Part shown: positions 44,701 to 54,852 of the stretch, in pieces | Position numbering within the stretch: position 1 is the first letter of the stretch | Layout: each line of letters opens with the position of its first letter | NCBI RefSeq assembly: GCF_000327385.1 | Contig: NW_008709752.1 | Span: 946,406 to 1,010,405, forward strand | Direction of reading: 5' to 3' | From: Lottia gigantea | Lineage: Eukaryota; Mollusca; Gastropoda; Lottiidae | Length of the DNA stretch: 64,000 bases | Program-made: the position numbers and the translations under genes | Notes under the pieces: model-generated | The model's input: only the letters and a program-made list of their open reading frames with translations | Told to the model about the DNA's origin: nothing | The model's database searches: none

Positions 44701-45752
44701 GTTTGTCAGGAAATGAAACCGAGAAATCAGAAAGAGACTTTAAAACAACTTGATACTGTCAATCACCCATGGGCTAAAATTGGTACTGATTTGTTCGAAA
44801 TCAAAGGTAGAAATTACCTAGTTTCTATTGACTACTACTCAAATTTTATAGAAGTTGAACTATTGACTTCAACAACTAGTAGTCAAGTGATTCAAAAATT
44901 TAAGAAACAATTTGCTAGATTTGGTATTCCTAAAGTGATCGTTTCTGATGAAGGTCCTCAATTTATTTCCTAAGACTTTAACATTTTCTGTAAAAAATGG
45001 GGTATCTCACACATCAAATCATCTCCTGGTCATCAAGCCGCAAATTTAAAGGAGAATCTGCTGTTAAACTGATCAAACCTATGATGATTAAAACTTTGAA
45101 GGATGGTGGAGATCAATATGAAGCATTATTAGAGTTGAGAAATACACCTCGTCAAGAAACTGGTCTAAGCCCTGCCATGACCGTCCAACAAGATCTTTAT
45201 TACCAGTACTTACAAAGAACTCTGAAATTAATCCAAAAAGACTAACTCGTAAAGACTCTGTTCGTAAATGTTACAATAAACGTGCATGTGATTTAGTTAA
45301 ATTAAGTGAAGGTCAATCTCTTTATTTTGAACACAAGCGAAATGAAATGTGGAAATTAGGCAAAATTGTTGCAATTTTAGGTGATCGCACTTATAATGTC
45401 ATGAGTCGTGATGGCGCAATTTATCGCAGAAACCGTATTCATATTAGACCAACAAAATTGTTTGTAAACATAAGAGATAAATCTCCTATATTTGATCATG
45501 ATTTTGATCATACAACCAATACTGACGAACCTGTTGTCAATCCTGGAAATGATACTATGCATAATGATATTCCAGTTGAGCTGTCAAACTCTAGTGCAAT
45601 TAATGACAGACCTAAACGTGCTAAACCCCCTAAATACTAAGATTATGTACGATATAGATAGATTTTTGTAATTGTTTTCAATTGATAATTTCAGTGTTTT
45701 AGTTTCAATTTAAGTTTATTTTAACTATAGAATTTAAATCTCAAGAAAAAGA

Positions 45753-45879
45753 GTAGGTCTGGAGTTATGCCCCTTGAATAAAAAACGTGTCGTATTATTT
45801 TACCTAGTTCTCAATCAAAAAACCAAACAGTCCACTAAAGACAACATTATTCCTGCTAGAATAATTGCAGTTGTCAACA
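45753..45879 (+). repeat. 3' LTR of nested Gypsy, recognisable part
   Basis: Shares GTAGGTCTG and then CCTTGAATAAAAAACGTG through to GTTGTCAACA with the 5' LTR. It carries a small insertion (GAGTTATGC-like) near its left side, and upstream sequence that does not match the 5' LTR. A purine-rich tract (AAGAAAAAGAG) precedes it. Confidence 0.8.
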
Positions 45880-45956
45880 TATATATTCGTTAATACTAGA
45901 AAACCTGCGGGTGAAAGAGTTATGACAGACATTTGTTAAATTTTATTTTTTTAAAA

Positions 45957-46502
45957 ATGGATAATTTGAATAATATTTTAAAAAGAAATAAAGAATATAT
46001 CAAAGCTAAGAATGAAATAAAGACCCAGGCTGAAAATAACAGAATACAACAACTCGGATTAACGGAAAATCTACAAACTCTATTTCAACCCATATTAAAA
46101 TCTCAAGAGGATATTAAAAAGAAATTAGAACCTAAACAAATTCAACAATCACCGGTTCCTTCTCCTTATCAAATAGAATATCCCATTAAAGATGATGAAA
46201 TCATAATTAGGTCATTATATGATATAAATCATTATTTTTCAAACCCTTACCCAAATTTACCAAAGACCATTTCACCAATCGTTGATAAAAAAGGTTTATT
46301 GTTTAATGGATTTAGAATACTATTTAGTAATGTTTACCCTTTATTCGAAATCGATAAAAAAGACTTTATATTTACAACAACAGAAGGATTAATAGATTTA
46401 ATGAATGACGGGGATATTGAGATTGCCAAACGCAAGGATTTAGTAGAATACTTAAAATTTCTGTATATGATAAAGAATAAGCGCAAAACAAAAAAAGATT
46501 GA
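45957..46502 (+). CDS. Polinton DUF8207-like protein
   Basis: 181 residues from the ATG at 45,957. A charged, coiled-coil-like N-terminus (NILKRNKEYIKAKNEIKTQA) and a proline-rich linker precede a C-terminal block: GLLFNGFRILFSNVYPLFEI, then DKKDFIFTTTEGLIDLMNDG. That C-terminal pattern resembles the DUF8207 domain common in invertebrate Polinton and adintovirus proteins, whose function is unknown. The frame is open throughout. Its stop overlaps the start of the next gene (TGATG). Confidence 0.55.
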   Translation: MDNLNNILKRNKEYIKAKNEIKTQAENNRIQQLGLTENLQTLFQPILKSQEDIKKKLEPKQIQQSPVPSPYQIEYPIKDDEIIIRSLYDINHYFSNPYPNLPKTISPIVDKKGLLFNGFRILFSNVYPLFEIDKKDFIFTTTEGLIDLMNDGDIEIAKRKDLVEYLKFLYMIKNKRKTKKD

Positions 46503-46813
46503 TGGCAGTTGAAACATATTTAAATAAAGTTATTCCTGATGAAGAGGAATCAGATGATTATGCAGAAGATTATCCACCAATCATACAAGAAATAGATGAA
46601 TTCGAAGATATGATATCTGGAGAAGGTATAACGTTTTTATCCGACAACGACGAGAAACTACTTAATAGATTACGAGTAATATTAGCGGCAATGAAGGAAG
46701 GACATCGATCGCACAGACAATATAATGAAGTAAATTGTATATTAAAAAGACTCCTAGAAAAAGGTATCATAGATAAAAATGATTATAAAAGCGTGATTAA
46801 AAATGTCAAATAA
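46502..46813 (+). CDS. Polinton small acidic protein, unknown
   Basis: 103 residues starting MAVETYLNKVIPDEEESDDY. It has a very acidic first half, then a hydrophobic/basic helix (KLLNRLRVILAAMKEGHRSH). The ATG overlaps the stop of the previous gene, and its end overlaps the start of the next by 11 bp, showing tight, virus-like gene packing. No family recognised. Confidence 0.5.
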   Translation: MAVETYLNKVIPDEEESDDYAEDYPPIIQEIDEFEDMISGEGITFLSDNDEKLLNRLRVILAAMKEGHRSHRQYNEVNCILKRLLEKGIIDKNDYKSVIKNVK

Positions 46814-47525
46814 AGAACAACTATTCGTCATCACCTCAAATAAATCAGACATTAAATTATCTCTAGATTATGAGTACGAACTCGATCGCAATCAAGAATA
46901 TGAATTGGGATTAAAGTATTTCACTGTTTACAATTCCATTAGAAATATCAACGAAAAAAATAACCAAATAAAAATATCAACAGATAACGGAGTTACGTTC
47001 AAAACCATACGTTTACTACCAGGAAGCTACGAATACATAGCCATTAACGAATACCTATCTGAATATGGAGGAAGTGTCAATGGTAAAAACAATATCGAAT
47101 TCGAAGGTAATTTGAATCTGAACAAAATAAAATTGATATTAAGAAATAATAGTCAAGTTGATTTCAACGTAGAAAATTCATTGAATACGTTACTAGGATT
47201 TGATAAACGAGTATACACCCAATCCACTTTAGTACCACACAAAGCTAATATCGAGAATGATATCGATGTGATAAATATACATTGCAATTTGATAAACGGT
47301 GGATTTTTCAATAAATACAAACGTCAGATTATTTACAGTCTTCCAACATTCACTGTTCCTATTGGATATAGAATTATAGAGAAACCATTTCAAACGACGT
47401 ATTTACCACTTAATTCCTTTATGATTAAAGATATAAATCTGGAAATTAAAGATAGTAAAAATAGGTTTATAGATTTTGGTAACGAGGAAATTGTTATTCA
47501 ACTTCATTTAAAACAAAAGAACTAA
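46803..47525 (+). CDS. Polinton minor capsid (penton-like) protein
   Basis: 240 residues, open throughout. Beta-rich, with LDYEYELDRNQEYELGLKYF near the start, NSLNTLLGFDKRVYTQSTLV in the middle, and INIHCNLINGGFFNKYKRQI plus YLPLNSFMIKDINLEIKDSK towards the end. This pattern (start with a short beta hairpin, GF-K, INIHCNLI, YLP-N-I-I) is that of the conserved minor-capsid/penton candidate of Polintons and adintoviruses (PX-type). The assignment is by resemblance and by position as the last gene of the capsid block. Confidence 0.6.
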   Translation: MSNKEQLFVITSNKSDIKLSLDYEYELDRNQEYELGLKYFTVYNSIRNINEKNNQIKISTDNGVTFKTIRLLPGSYEYIAINEYLSEYGGSVNGKNNIEFEGNLNLNKIKLILRNNSQVDFNVENSLNTLLGFDKRVYTQSTLVPHKANIENDIDVINIHCNLINGGFFNKYKRQIIYSLPTFTVPIGYRIIEKPFQTTYLPLNSFMIKDINLEIKDSKNRFIDFGNEEIVIQLHLKQKN

Positions 47526-47528
47526 ATT

Positions 47529-50500
47529 TATTCTGATGGATCATCATTAGATATATTTGTAAAAAAATACTCAATATCATCAAATACATAATCATCATCC
47601 AAACACATCTCATCTTTGTTGTTGTAAGGATACATGATTCCTTCACTGTTTGGTGATTTTCTCTTAACGAGATTCAGATAACTTCTGAAAACTTTCTTTT
47701 GTTTTTCATTAGGAATAACTATTCCATCAGTAAAACTTTTTACCCAAGGTTTGTCAAATCCATTCGTTACGTCATGTCCGCTAGCTAATTGAATGTAGTC
47801 TTCTACCTTAATCTTATGTAACCCTTAAACGTTTTTATTTCTTTTTAAACACCTTCGGAAGTTAGAATGATATTGTATTTTACTTTTGGCGCTAAATATA
47901 AACCAAATATGATTCCACCATCACCATAATCATTCTTCCCTTTGCTATATTCGTTTTCAGACACCAACCCAGCTTCATTTAATTTATCCCAATTGCTAGA
48001 CGAAATGTATAAACTATCGGTATCCGTATAGTATATTTCAGGCTTATAAAATCCTTCTATCACGTGAATGAAATTGTTCATTATTTTTTTACTGTGAGAT
48101 AATATAAATGCACCTAAATGAGTGGATGTTAATCTAGTAAAATCCTTTGGAGGAACAAACTCTTTTTCTTCGTCATTAATCTCAACGATATATTGGGTCT
48201 CATTTACTTTTTCATAGCTTTTGACGTGTGAATCATAGTTGGCTTTTATAATCGCTTCACTCTATAGATGTCTCGATGTAGTTATATCCTTCTGAATAGA
48301 TTTACCGTATAAGGAATTGCCTAATAATTTCATGCAATTACTAGCAACCATATCTCCTTCTGTTTTGTATTTATTCCTTAATTCCTTCAAAATTAAAATA
48401 TAATCTCTGTATGGGGGAGTTTTAAAATTTTCTTCGTGTACTATTCCATCTAATATTTTAATAATTTTACCACAGGATTTCACTATTTCTTGAATATCAA
48501 CTGATGTTAAAACGTCGTGACAGAAACCATTTCTGAACCTGATTTTACTCCCAGTTTCCTTCTTACCTATTCTATTCGTAAAAGTTATTTTATCTTTAGC
48601 TGGTATGGGTTAAAAGAACATGTTGGTAGGATATTTAAACCAGACTTTTAAAATAGCAGTTCTAGGTCTGAATTTCTGCTCATTAAAGAGCTTGACAAAT
48701 TTTTCATTTTCCTCTAGTCGAAAAGGTCTGGCACTTTCCGCTTTAGGATATTCACCTTCTGTCATGGCGGAAGCGTACAACCCATTAGCGTCAAATGCCA
48801 TCAGTTTAGAATAGTCCAGCTCTTTGAGTTTAGCATGAACTTCCGTTTCATCTTTTGGGTTAACACTGTATTCTTTGAATAAATTTATTATTCCTTCAGT
48901 GTCACTTTCATTGTATTTTTTTAATATGGGGCAGATCTCATTCATTTCATTTCCGTTTCAAATGATTTTCGATTTGCCGAAACTCTTCCTCCTTTAATAC
49001 TTTGTCTGATAAAATATCTTATAAAAGGATGAGTGTGTGAGTAAATTTTTTCTATGTTTTCTTTTTCGGTGTGTTTCGGAACGAGAATTGTCCTTTCATA
49101 ATATGGTTCTTCAACCATTTCTTTATCGTAATGATATTAATAATACCAACCCTTTAAAGATAAAGAAGGAGCCGTTAGATTATTGGAAACGTTTTGGAAG
49201 ACAGTTTTTTTCATTGCTTGATTGTTATAAACAAGCTCCGAGACATAACGTATCTCTTTCAGCGTAAGTTTCCCATTCGTGTCTTAAAGGTTCCCAATTA
49301 TCTTTGGTGTATTTTGCAATATTAATATCAGTGATCTTTCTCAAATTCATCGGTAGATTAGACGAATTTCCCCAGGCCGCCAAACTAGTGCTTTGATGTT
49401 TAAATGAACAGGTGAAAGATATATTTTGTAAATAGTTAGAGTTACTCATTATTTCTTTCTGTCTTTTCCATTTTTTCTGCAATCTTTCTTCTGTATATGG
49501 ATTAGATAAAGGAAGAGATAGAATTTTATTATCTATTACTAGTGGACATTGCATTAGTTTTTTAACGCTTTGAAGTGCAATCCAGTTGTCAAAACCTAAA
49601 TATTTCAACATTTGATCTATACAATCTGAACCTACAAATATTTCTACTATATTAGTCATGAGCATGTTGTAAAATTCTTTTGAAATGGGATCTGACGGCT
49701 TAAAATCTAGAGTCTCACTAAAATCACTTAAATAATTATTATTATCATCTAAGGTTTTTCTTAGTTTTTCCAAATTGACTTAAGTACAATAATGAATGGC
49801 TTTATTCGTTTCTTTTTCGCAATAGGTTTCGCAATCCCATGCGAATAAACAGTTATCGGATATGGTCAAAAAACGTTTAGTTTTAACTGTGTGAAACTCG
49901 TCAGCGCGTCATCATCTTCGCAGGTTCTCCACGTGTTTTCATTGTAATTATCTTCTATTTCTTTAATGCCCAAAGCTTTGTTATTTCTTCTTATCAAACA
50001 GAAATGTTCTTTGTGTAAATAAAATACCCAATCAAATTCCTCTAATACTTTCTTTGGTTGAAAATGACTGTCTTTAGGGTTATAGATTTGAAAATTAGTA
50101 TTAAATTTCTTATTGAATTGAGAGATTCTAGCAGTTGTCATAACTCCTTTTCTGTTTGATTTTTGAAAACTGTTGATGAAATCTTGAAATTCCTTTGTTA
50201 AATCTGTGTTCGTGATGTAATTTACACACTTTATAAAACAATAACAATCGGTTGGTATGTAACAATTTTCTCGTATGTATTCATTTATCTTTTTAAGTAG
50301 GTTAACACCACTTCCCTTTTTTGATCTTTCTACTATTCTAAAATTATTTTTGCGGAAAATAATCTCTCCTGTAAAATACCAATCAGAGGAATTAGATGTA
50401 TAATGCATTTTTGTATAAATAACTTGAAAAGTTTGAGCATTGAATCCAGATAATCTCATGTCTTGTTTGTATTTTCCTTTTTGATTTTTTTGACCATTTA

Positions 50501-50779
50501 TTTCAATTTGGCCTTTAATTTTAAAATCCTTAAATAGAATAGTTATTCTCTTGATTAATTCTGAAAAAAGCTTATTTGAGGTTGATATTTTAATTTCATT
50601 CTCCTCTTTTTCAAAAACTCCAGCTACATCATCAATTATATATTCAAATTCTTCTTTATCTTTTTCACTAAATTTGGTTGAAAATATATTAGGTATTGAA
50701 TTGAATATCAATAAAAAATATGTTTTAGATAATGGTTCGTTTAAATTTCCAATTTTATCCAATCTTTTTTTAAGTATCT
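47529..50779 (-). pseudogene. Polinton protein-primed DNA polymerase B
   Basis: About 1,080 codons on the minus strand, the usual size. Recognisable parts in order: N-terminal domain (about 50,760-49,870), exonuclease region (49,770-49,230), motif A (LMAFDANGLYASAM near 48,790), motif B (NCMKLLGNSLYGKSI near 48,320) and motif C (IYYTDTDSLYIS near 48,025). A C-terminal thumb region ends at 47,529. It replicates the element using a terminal protein primer. It carries several breaks. Its start region has been tandemly duplicated (see 50,765-51,250). Confidence 0.92.
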
Positions 50780-51250
50780 ATTTTTAACTAGGAATTTTTA
50801 TTGATGATTTTTCATTGAATTTTTCTAATTCTTCAACTGATATGTTCTTGTCTTCTCTCGAAAAAAATGAATAATTTATTAAGATATGCATTTAAAATTT
50901 CCTTTTATAATGAGCTTTGATGTAAAACCTAAAGTGATCAATCCACAAGAACACCACTACCCTTTTTTATTTCTTTGAAATTGTTTTTACGGATAATCAT
51001 TTTTCCTGTGAAATACCAATCAGAAGTATCAGCATCCAGAAGAAATTGACAAAAGTCATGGTATTAAAACCTACAAATTTTATGTCTTGTATGTATTTTC
51101 CATCTTGAGTTATCTCTCCATCTAATTCAATTTGTCCTTTAAATGTTATAAATTCATCAGAGATAAGGTCAATAACATTGGAAAAACGTTCATTTGATAT
51201 GAATGTTTCATCGTCTGAAATTCAATTTTATCCATTCTTTTTTTAAGTAT
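50765..51250 (-). repeat. Tandem duplication of polB start and adjacent gene end
   Basis: 50,800-50,945 repeats 51,285-51,475 (the end of the membrane-protein gene), and 50,960-51,230 repeats 50,320-50,590 (the polymerase N-terminal region). A segment of about 475 bp spanning the gene boundary was therefore duplicated in tandem. The two copies have diverged noticeably, so the duplication is older than the nested Gypsy. One copy of each gene part is now redundant. Confidence 0.8.
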
Positions 51251-51260
51251 CTATTTTTAA

Positions 51261-51650
51261 CTAGGAATTTTTAACTTTTATTGATGATATTTCTACATCA
51301 AATTTATCCAAAATTTCATTGAATTTTTCTAATTCCTCAACTGTTATGTTCTTGTCTTCTCTCGATCTTTCGAAAAATATAAACAATTTATTAAGATATG
51401 TATTTAAAATTTCTGTTTTCCTTTTATAATGAGCTTTCTGTTTTGATGTAAAACCTAAAGTAATCAAACCACAAGATGAAGTTTGAACGGCAGTGAACGC
51501 GGCTAATACAGTTGGGACAATTATTGGAAGCATTAATCCACCGGTTACGGCTGTTGCCACCGTTATTCCTCCTGTTAAAACTGTGCTTAATGTTTTGAAA
51601 ACAGAATCGATTCTACTCCATATTTTTCTGCATTAATTTGTTGTTTTTTA
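51261..51650 (-). CDS. Polinton membrane protein, unknown
   Basis: The C-terminal 99 residues include a long hydrophobic segment (TGGLMLPIIVPTVLAAFTAV) and then a charged helical region with KAHYKRKTEILNTYLNKLFI and TVEELEKFNEILDKFDVEIS. The frame continues upstream through another glycine/alanine hydrophobic stretch, so the start may lie near 51,650. Similar small membrane proteins sit next to the polymerase in other Polintons; role unknown. Confidence 0.5.
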
Positions 51651-51703
51651 ATTGTTTTAGTTTTTCTTTTAGTTCGTTTTGTTTTTCTATCATGTATTTT
51701 TGT

Positions 51704-52396
51704 CTACTTTCGAGTTCCATTTTTAGGTAATTGAATTAAGTGAACTTCTGACAAAGCAAAAGATGGAAAGTGTTTAATATTAGGATCCCAAACTCCATCA
51801 GTCAGTTTAACTGGACTTTCCGTTTCCAATATCATATCAATATCACTCAATATAAATTCATCTTCTTCTTTATCTGCTATGATTAACATTCTAAATCTAT
51901 CTATATATTTTCCACTCGTTTTAATTTCATATAAGTGATCACTCTTGGTGTTTTCATCGTTAATTTCTAATTCTTTAGTTTCTACATTTTTTGTATCATT
52001 GATAAACTGAAGAACTTTACGAGCGTTAAATTTTTCATGAGATATATGAGATTCTTGTCTGAAGAATATTGAATCAATTTTTACCTGAAAAGGAAAAGTT
52101 ATTTCAATTGAAAGTTTTCCTCGGAAAACAAATTCTATTGGTTGATAAGGTAAATGATCATCATTATCAAAAATAAAATAGGGGTGAATAGGATAATTTG
52201 GAACAGAATATACTCTTATATTTGCTGTAAATCCATATTTTTTATATTCATACTCTTTTGATCTATCAATATTATCAGTAATGAAAGCATCATCACGAAT
52301 CAAATCTCCAAATGGAAGATTTTTTTTTTTTTTTTTGGAATGATTCTTTTTTGAGAAACTTTTTTCTAATGCGACTATATTATTGTCTTGTTTCAA
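51704..52396 (-). CDS. Polinton fibre-associated beta-rich protein, unknown
   Basis: About 230 residues with a lysine-rich start and then a beta-rich body (YGFTANIRVYSVPNYPIHPY, FRGKLSIEITFPFQVKIDSI, SGKYIDRFRMLIIADKEEDE). It directly follows the coiled-coil fibre-like gene with a 4-base overlap, and no ATG is evident at the join. It may therefore be the distal part (knob) of the same product, or be translated separately. The body resembles a carbohydrate-binding beta sandwich in pattern only. Confidence 0.4.
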   Translation of the reverse strand: MKQDNNIVALEKSFSKKNHSKKKKKNLPFGDLIRDDAFITDNIDRSKEYEYKKYGFTANIRVYSVPNYPIHPYFIFDNDDHLPYQPIEFVFRGKLSIEITFPFQVKIDSIFFRQESHISHEKFNARKVLQFINDTKNVETKELEINDENTKSDHLYEIKTSGKYIDRFRMLIIADKEEDEFILSDIDMILETESPVKLTDGVWDPNIKHFPSFALSEVHLIQLPKNGTRK

Positions 52397-53055
52397 AATA
52401 GGTTATTAATAGTGGTTATCTGTTGTTGAATAACACTATCATCAATGTTCTGTATTTGTTGATGAATATAGGTTTTGATTTCGCTATCATCTATGTTTTG
52501 TATTTGTTGTTGAATATAGGTTTTGATTTCGCTATCATCTATGTTTTGTATTTGTTTTTTAATATTTGTTAGTTCTTTTTGTAATTCACTGTTAAGTTTA
52601 GTTTCCAGAGCATTTAATTTCTGTTGAAACGTATCTTCATTTTCATCTGGAATGTTATCTATCAATTGTTGAATGTCTAATTTTTGTTTTGCAATCTTAT
52701 CCTCTAATTTAGATATTAATGAAATTAAATTTCGTAACTCAGTTTTGTTCGCTACGTTGACCAATTCTTTTTGAATAAAACTTATAATTCTTTGTACCTC
52801 TTGTTGTAGTTTAGTATCATTAACAAAATTTTTATTATTTAGTTGACGTTTGAAGAATCTTTTCACATTACTTATTTTATCTTCTAAATGGTTTTTATTT
52901 ACTTCAATTGAATTTATTTGTTCCCGTAAATATTTCTTGTGAACGGCGTCATTATCGTTTTCCGGAGACTTTAAATTAGTTATGCTAAAATTGTTCATAT
53001 CTAAATCACCTTGAAGAGTGTCTCCGATTTGATCCACAAAGTAAGGTTTATCCAC
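52393..53055 (-). CDS. Polinton tail-fibre-like coiled-coil protein
   Basis: 220 residues. The N-terminus reads GDTLQGDLDMNNFSITNLKS then PENDNDAVHKKYLREQI, the classic phage tail-fibre motif (GD-L-M-I-NL-P-ND-DAV-KKYV). A long alpha-helical coiled coil follows, ending in three tandem copies of IQNIDDSEIKTYIQQQ-like 16-residue repeats. This is the expected shape of a trimeric fibre shaft. Located between the protease gene and the beta-rich protein. A role in receptor binding by a virion is inference. Confidence 0.65.
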   Translation of the reverse strand: MDKPYFVDQIGDTLQGDLDMNNFSITNLKSPENDNDAVHKKYLREQINSIEVNKNHLEDKISNVKRFFKRQLNNKNFVNDTKLQQEVQRIISFIQKELVNVANKTELRNLISLISKLEDKIAKQKLDIQQLIDNIPDENEDTFQQKLNALETKLNSELQKELTNIKKQIQNIDDSEIKTYIQQQIQNIDDSEIKTYIHQQIQNIDDSVIQQQITTINNLF

Positions 53056-53110
53056 GCTGTACTGTTAGGTTTTTTAGTTTCTAAACCTAATCCAAACTTA
53101 TTCGCCATTT

Positions 53111-53515
53111 TTATTGAGTTAAATTTATTACAATTTCTTCGAATTGTTTTCCTAAACTCAACTGATATAAAACCCAAAGTGAAAGCTGACCACAAAACTT
53201 TTCTCCCGGTAATTGAATTTGAAATGTTGAACATTTGATTGGTTTATTAGTCAATTGGATTATCTTTTCAGTGGGTTCTAATCCGTAAGAATCGAAGAAA
53301 TAAAAGTCTTCGTACAAAGCAGAATGATGAACTCCTTTTTGATCGGAAGTATGTATATTTGTTATAGCGTAAAATTTACCTTTCTTATATTTCAGATCAT
53401 TTATTTCATCTCTCATACAATAATAAAACGGTGATATATTTAACTCATTCGCCCATCTCATAAGTTGAAAGTTTGTGGTTGTATCGGTTCCATATTTATC
53501 GAGAAATTCATTCAT
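53111..53515 (-). CDS. Polinton adenovirus-type cysteine protease (PRO)
   Basis: 134 residues, open throughout. The catalytic triad of the adenain/Ulp1 fold is visible: His in KGVHHSALY, Asp in FYFFDSYGL, Cys in FCGQLSLWVLYQLSLG. In Polintons this protease matures capsid proteins. Size (usually 130-180 residues) is normal. It lies between integrase and fibre genes. Confidence 0.9.
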   Translation of the reverse strand: MNEFLDKYGTDTTTNFQLMRWANELNISPFYYCMRDEINDLKYKKGKFYAITNIHTSDQKGVHHSALYEDFYFFDSYGLEPTEKIIQLTNKPIKCSTFQIQLPGEKFCGQLSLWVLYQLSLGKQFEEIVINLTQ

Positions 53516-53680
53516 TTTTAAAAGTCGGTTTTTTTTAAATATATACGTAGTTTGTGTTTGAAAAAAATTGTATTACATTCTGATAAAACACATTCAATAA
53601 TATTTTGAATATAAATTAAAATTTAAGAAAGCGAAAATGCTTGTCTACATCTCTTAATCTTCTATCGAATTCATTCATTT
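53516..53680. other. Spacer with short duplication
   Basis: Between protease and integrase. The phrase GAATTCATTCATTTTTAAAA then GTCGGTTTTTT occurs at 53,506-53,533 and again at 53,669-53,695, a short direct duplication around the ends of the two genes. Confidence 0.6.
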
Positions 53681-54500
53681 TTAAAAGTCGGTTTTTTGAA
53701 GTTCGTTTTGATAAAACCTTCCTATGATTTGTTCTTTGTCTTGATCGATTAATTCATATGTCGGAGGTGATGTGGTATTTACTTTATCAACGATGAATAT
53801 TTCGTTCGTCCAGTATCCAACGTAACCTTTTTCGAATTTGCTTTTATATTTGAAAATACGAACTCGATCTCCGACTTTAAATTTGGGTTTGATATTTAAA
53901 TTCTTTATTTCATTTTCGTAGTTATGTTGCGCGTTAATTGACTTTATAATATTTGGATTACTCGAGGCTTGTGTTGGTGTGACACCTATAGATGAATGCA
54001 TTTTGTTATTGTATTCATCTACAACCTCTGGTAATATTTTAAGCCATTTTTGAGATTTCAATTCCGTGAACTTTTTGAATAATTTATTTTTTAGAGTCCT
54101 GTTAAATCTTTCTATTACCACAGCTTTACCTTCGTTATGCGTGCTGTAAATTTCAAACCCAAGTGATTTCATATTTTTGTTATAAAATTCACTTCCTTTA
54201 TCTACCCACAGTTTTTCTGGATGTCGGTTAGATTATTTCATAATCGTTTCAAATGGGTGTTTGACTGATAATCCCGTTTTGTTTTTCAAAGGAATAACCC
54301 ATACATATCTCGTACATAAATCTTTAACTGTTAAGCAATATTTAAATCCTCTTTCGACTGGCATATGAATTAAATCGGCTGACCATATTTCATCTTTTTC
54401 AAACACTTTTACTTTTAAAAAGTTTTTAGTTTTTCTAAATTCTTTGTGAATTTCATCCTCTAATCCCATGCCCAATTTCATCTTTGCTTTTAACAGTTTA
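53681..54500 (-). pseudogene. Polinton retroviral-type integrase
   Basis: On the minus strand: DEIWSADLIHMPVERGFKYC with the first catalytic Asp near 54,370, then TRYVWVIPLKNKTG. Further on is NEGKAVVIERFNRTLKN with the catalytic Glu near 54,110, and a C-terminal chromodomain-like/SH3 part (FKVGDRVRIFKYKSKFEKGY, near 53,870). This is the c-integrase that gives Polintons their 6-bp target duplication. It carries a few breaks. Confidence 0.9.
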
Positions 54501-54505
54501 ATGAT

Positions 54506-54793
54506 TTATGCTCTTTCAATTCTCTCTTTGAAAGTTGGATTTGGAATATTTTCAAGTTCGATTATCATTTGTCTGTCTGCTTCGTGTCTGAAGTTTATGT
54601 CTTTGTTTCTGTATAAAATATCATGTTTAAGCGCAGCGGCGTCAACTCTATTGACTGGTTCTTCCCCTGGTTTGGGTTTATCGTTTTCGTCTAATCGTAG
54701 ATCTAACCTGGAACCTGGACCGGTGTAATTATGACCGGGAAGATGTTTTTCTCCGGGATATTTCGCCCATGGAAATCCAGGAAGAGAACCCAA
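54506..54793 (-). CDS. Polinton PLA2-like (parvovirus VP1u-type) protein
   Basis: About 95 residues. Contains HNYTGPGSRLDLR (the calcium-loop YxGxG) and EPVNRVDAAALKHDILYRNK with the His-Asp catalytic dyad of phospholipase A2. This arrangement is that of the phospholipase A2-like domain of parvovirus VP1 and of Polinton/adintovirus proteins, thought to breach endosomal membranes. It lies upstream of, and almost abuts, the integrase. Enzymatic activity is not shown. Confidence 0.75.
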   Translation of the reverse strand: MGSLPGFPWAKYPGEKHLPGHNYTGPGSRLDLRLDENDKPKPGEEPVNRVDAAALKHDILYRNKDINFRHEADRQMIIELENIPNPTFKERIERA

Positions 54794-54852
54794 TTATTTT
54801 TGTATATCTCCTGAACCGAAATAAGTTTTTGGAGCGTGAACGACAATCATTT

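Larger units (their letters stand above)
41528..45879 (+). mobile_element. Gypsy element nested in the Polinton
   Basis: The 5' LTR (about 41,528-41,705) begins TGTTGA and the element ends TCAACA, the usual short inverted LTR ends. A 5-bp direct repeat TATAT (41,523-41,527 and 45,880-45,884) marks the target. The last 105 bp of the two LTRs differ at only 2 positions, so the insertion is recent. Gag (about 41,820-42,600), protease-like region (about 42,650-42,960; HLDTSSDVN), reverse transcriptase (about 43,020-43,700; RICIDPQPLN, FTIADDIIVVG), RNase H (43,900-44,300; QNDHKPLAAI) and integrase (44,400-45,640; GTDLFEIKGRNYLVSIDYYS, VSDEGPQF) are in Gypsy order. Only a handful of breaks are seen. 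Confidence 0.93.
40908..45939 (+). pseudogene. Polinton packaging ATPase, interrupted by Gypsy
   Basis: FtsK/HerA-type genome-packaging ATPase of Polintons. Walker A (GSSGSGKTHLTF) lies near 40,928 and Walker B (NLILFDD) near 41,250, followed by QQEFFTKGRHHNCH. The phrase RKNANCFLLFELNDKDLSQI comes near 41,375. The gene is split by a Gypsy element inserted at 41,527/41,528, and its last codons lie after that element, ending near 45,939. In intact elements the enzyme pumps DNA into the capsid. It is broken by the insertion and further decay. Confidence 0.85.
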
